DNA of 20,205 nt from Oscillospiraceae bacterium (GTDB lineage: Bacteria > Bacillota_A > Clostridia > Oscillospirales > Ruminococcaceae). The stretch is taken from contig CAAFWX010000316.1 in NCBI GenBank assembly GCA_900766795.1, forward strand, positions 1-20,205, written 5' to 3'. Every line of letters starts with the position of its first letter. Within the stretch, counting starts at the first letter, position 1. The translations under genes were made by a program, and so were the position numbers. Positions 18,905 to 20,205 of this stretch are shown one piece after another. The notes under the pieces are model-generated. The model was not told where the DNA came from and searched no databases. It saw only the letters and a program-made list of their open reading frames with translations.

Positions 18905-20205
18905 TTACTGCTCCTCGCTGTGTTCGTCGGGCGCGTCGGGATTTTGCGCCCCACTGTCGGGATTTGCGGGCTGTTCAGCCTGCTTTTCTGCCTTCTCGGT
19001 GATTTCGCTCACCCTTGAAAGCAGCGAGTCAATATCGTTTGAGGTGATTACCCGCGGCTCCTCGGCGTTTTCCGCTTTCTGCTCGCGAATCTTTACAGCA
19101 AGCACCGAGCCGAGGTTCTCCGCTTCGCGGACAAGGTTTTCTTCCTCACGGCTCATTTTTCTGGAAACATCTACCGGCTCGTCCACGTCAACGCTCTCGC
19201 CCTTGTCAAGACGTCTGTTGATGGTGTTGAGCGCAAAGCCCACGCCGAGGATAATCCAGAACACGGGAGCAACCGACACAACCGAGTCGTTGAACATTCC
19301 CGCCGCCAGATAGCCGACTACCGCCAGCATAACCGCCGCGCCGTAAATCTGCGTTTCGCGGTATTCTTTTCTCAGTGCGTACAGCTTCAGGCTGTCAACG
19401 AGATACCACACAAAGATGAACAGCATAGCGATGAGCGCAATCAGACCGTTGCTGAACAGCGTCTGCACATACATGTTATGCACCTTATCGACAATCATAT
19501 TCATCTCGCCGTCGTAGGCATAATATTTTGCGAGGAAGTCGTTCTGCGGGAAGTAGTAGGCAAAGGTGTCCGCGCCGTAGCCTGTTACAAGGCAGTTTTT
19601 CAGCAGAGGAATGGTGCGCGACCAGATATAGCCGCGTCCGGAGCCGACTTTCTCCTTGCCCTCAAAGCCGATGGCTTCGGCATTTTCGGTGCGGATATAG
19701 GTGTTTGTTTTGGGGTCAACCTGCTTCAGACCGTTGTCGGTGAAATAAAAGGTCAGCGGATAACTGGTTTTGTTGTACATGCGGAAGAAAAGGAAGTCGT
19801 CATACTCCCCGTTTGTGTCCTCCGAGGAAAAAAGCTCCAGCACGATGCCTTTGTAGCGCTCGTCGTTTATTGTGAGGTAGCCGTCGGATTCCTTTGTGTA
19901 GGATACCGTGTTTCCGTCCTTGTCATACATGACGTAGGAGAAATCCAGAAAGCTTACGGCAACATTCAGCTCGTCGTCCTGCGTTACAAAGGTGATAACG
20001 CCGTCCGGTGACTGCTTGATTTCCCTTACGGGAAGCTGAGAGAACAGGTCCTGCCCCTCCTTAGCGGGCTGCACCAGTTCAATGACGTCCGTGAAGATGG
20101 AGGGTATTCTGCGAAGAATTGCGCCGTCAAGTGCGACATTCGCGCCCACGAGCGCAACGGCCGCCGCGCCGACCAATGAAACGGATATCTTCCAGTGCCT
20201 GATGA
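18905..20205 (-). CDS. O-antigen ligase/polymerase-like membrane protein (5' end outside window)
   Basis: The open frame runs without a start to the window end, so ~432 C-terminal residues are seen. It contains a membrane helix at the very start, then a long extracytoplasmic stretch (about 130 residues with FLDFSYVMYDKDG, ERYKGIVLELFSS and FLFFRMYNKTSYPLTF), and the Wzy_C/O-antigen ligase core: GSGRGYIWSR, LVTGYGADTFAYYFPQ and the VHNMYVQTLFSNGLIAL helix. Two further helices follow and an acidic, coiled, Ala/Glu-rich tail (last ~110 residues, with SREEENLVREAENL and a Pro/Asp/Glu-rich end) that is probably cytoplasmic. Such proteins join or polymerise surface polysaccharides. It is upstream of pgsA with 23 bases between, likely the same transcript. 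Substrate and the full length are unknown. Confidence 0.85.
   Translation of the reverse strand, partial: IRHWKISVSLVGAAAVALVGANVALDGAILRRIPSIFTDVIELVQPAKEGQDLFSQLPVREIKQSPDGVITFVTQDDELNVAVSFLDFSYVMYDKDGNTVSYTKESDGYLTINDERYKGIVLELFSSEDTNGEYDDFLFFRMYNKTSYPLTFYFTDNGLKQVDPKTNTYIRTENAEAIGFEGKEKVGSGRGYIWSRTIPLLKNCLVTGYGADTFAYYFPQNDFLAKYYAYDGEMNMIVDKVHNMYVQTLFSNGLIALIAMLFIFVWYLVDSLKLYALRKEYRETQIYGAAVMLAVVGYLAAGMFNDSVVSVAPVFWIILGVGFALNTINRRLDKGESVDVDEPVDVSRKMSREEENLVREAENLGSVLAVKIREQKAENAEEPRVITSNDIDSLLSRVSEITEKAEKQAEQPANPDSGAQNPDAPDEHSEEQ

Overview
The window looks like chromosome of a Gram-positive, low-to-mid GC member of the Clostridia, most plausibly Oscillospiraceae/Ruminococcus-like. This is inferred from strong AGGAGG ribosome-binding sites, consensus TTGACA-N17-TATAAT promoters, long-form HPF, QueH, a YtrA-type GntR-ABC operon, sortase-like surface anchoring and a DUF6472-type small protein. 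No tRNA, rRNA, CRISPR array or intact insertion sequence was seen.

Layout. (1) 1-1210: an AT-rich stretch with the tail of a probable tyrosine recombinase and a GIY-YIG-like protein, abutting the terminator of the ribosomal unit; it looks like the edge of a mobile element. (2) 1325-2264: rplM-rpsI with its own promoter and leader hairpin. (3) 2417-3564: an XRE regulator divergent from a secreted Ig-like (BIG2) protein, with a perfect dyad inside the shared promoter. (4) 3661-6872: a GntR/YtrA-type operon with its own operator, encoding the regulator, two small proteins, an ABC ATPase and two membrane proteins. (5) 6913-7052: promoter, dyad and terminator with no ORF, a candidate small RNA. 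(6) 7102-12646: glycogen phosphorylase, a GH13 alpha-glucan hydrolase, a single-TM protein and a GNAT acetyltransferase, all on the minus strand.

(7) 12800-15837 is the most interesting part. A consensus promoter and a clear cobalamin riboswitch precede a three-gene operon: a cell-surface DUF4430 protein with an SPNTG sorting-like tail; a membrane-tethered protein that joins a terpenoid-cyclase-like alpha/alpha repeat domain to a DUF4430 domain (the two-domain plan of animal transcobalamin/intrinsic factor); and a 56-residue double-CxxC protein. I infer a B12-repressed surface system for capturing corrinoids.

(8) 15868-17192: queH and hpf. queH is the cobalamin-independent route to queuosine and sits directly before the B12-controlled unit. 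(9) 17253-20205: a minus-strand operon of an O-antigen-ligase-like membrane protein (cut by the window end), pgsA, a PHP-type histidinol phosphatase and a 70-residue protein.

Several starts were moved inward from the longest open frame on the basis of ribosome-binding-site spacing (rpsI, XRE, second permease, queH, hpf, the 70-residue protein). One real gene of 56 codons (12884-13054) is easily missed because it is so short.
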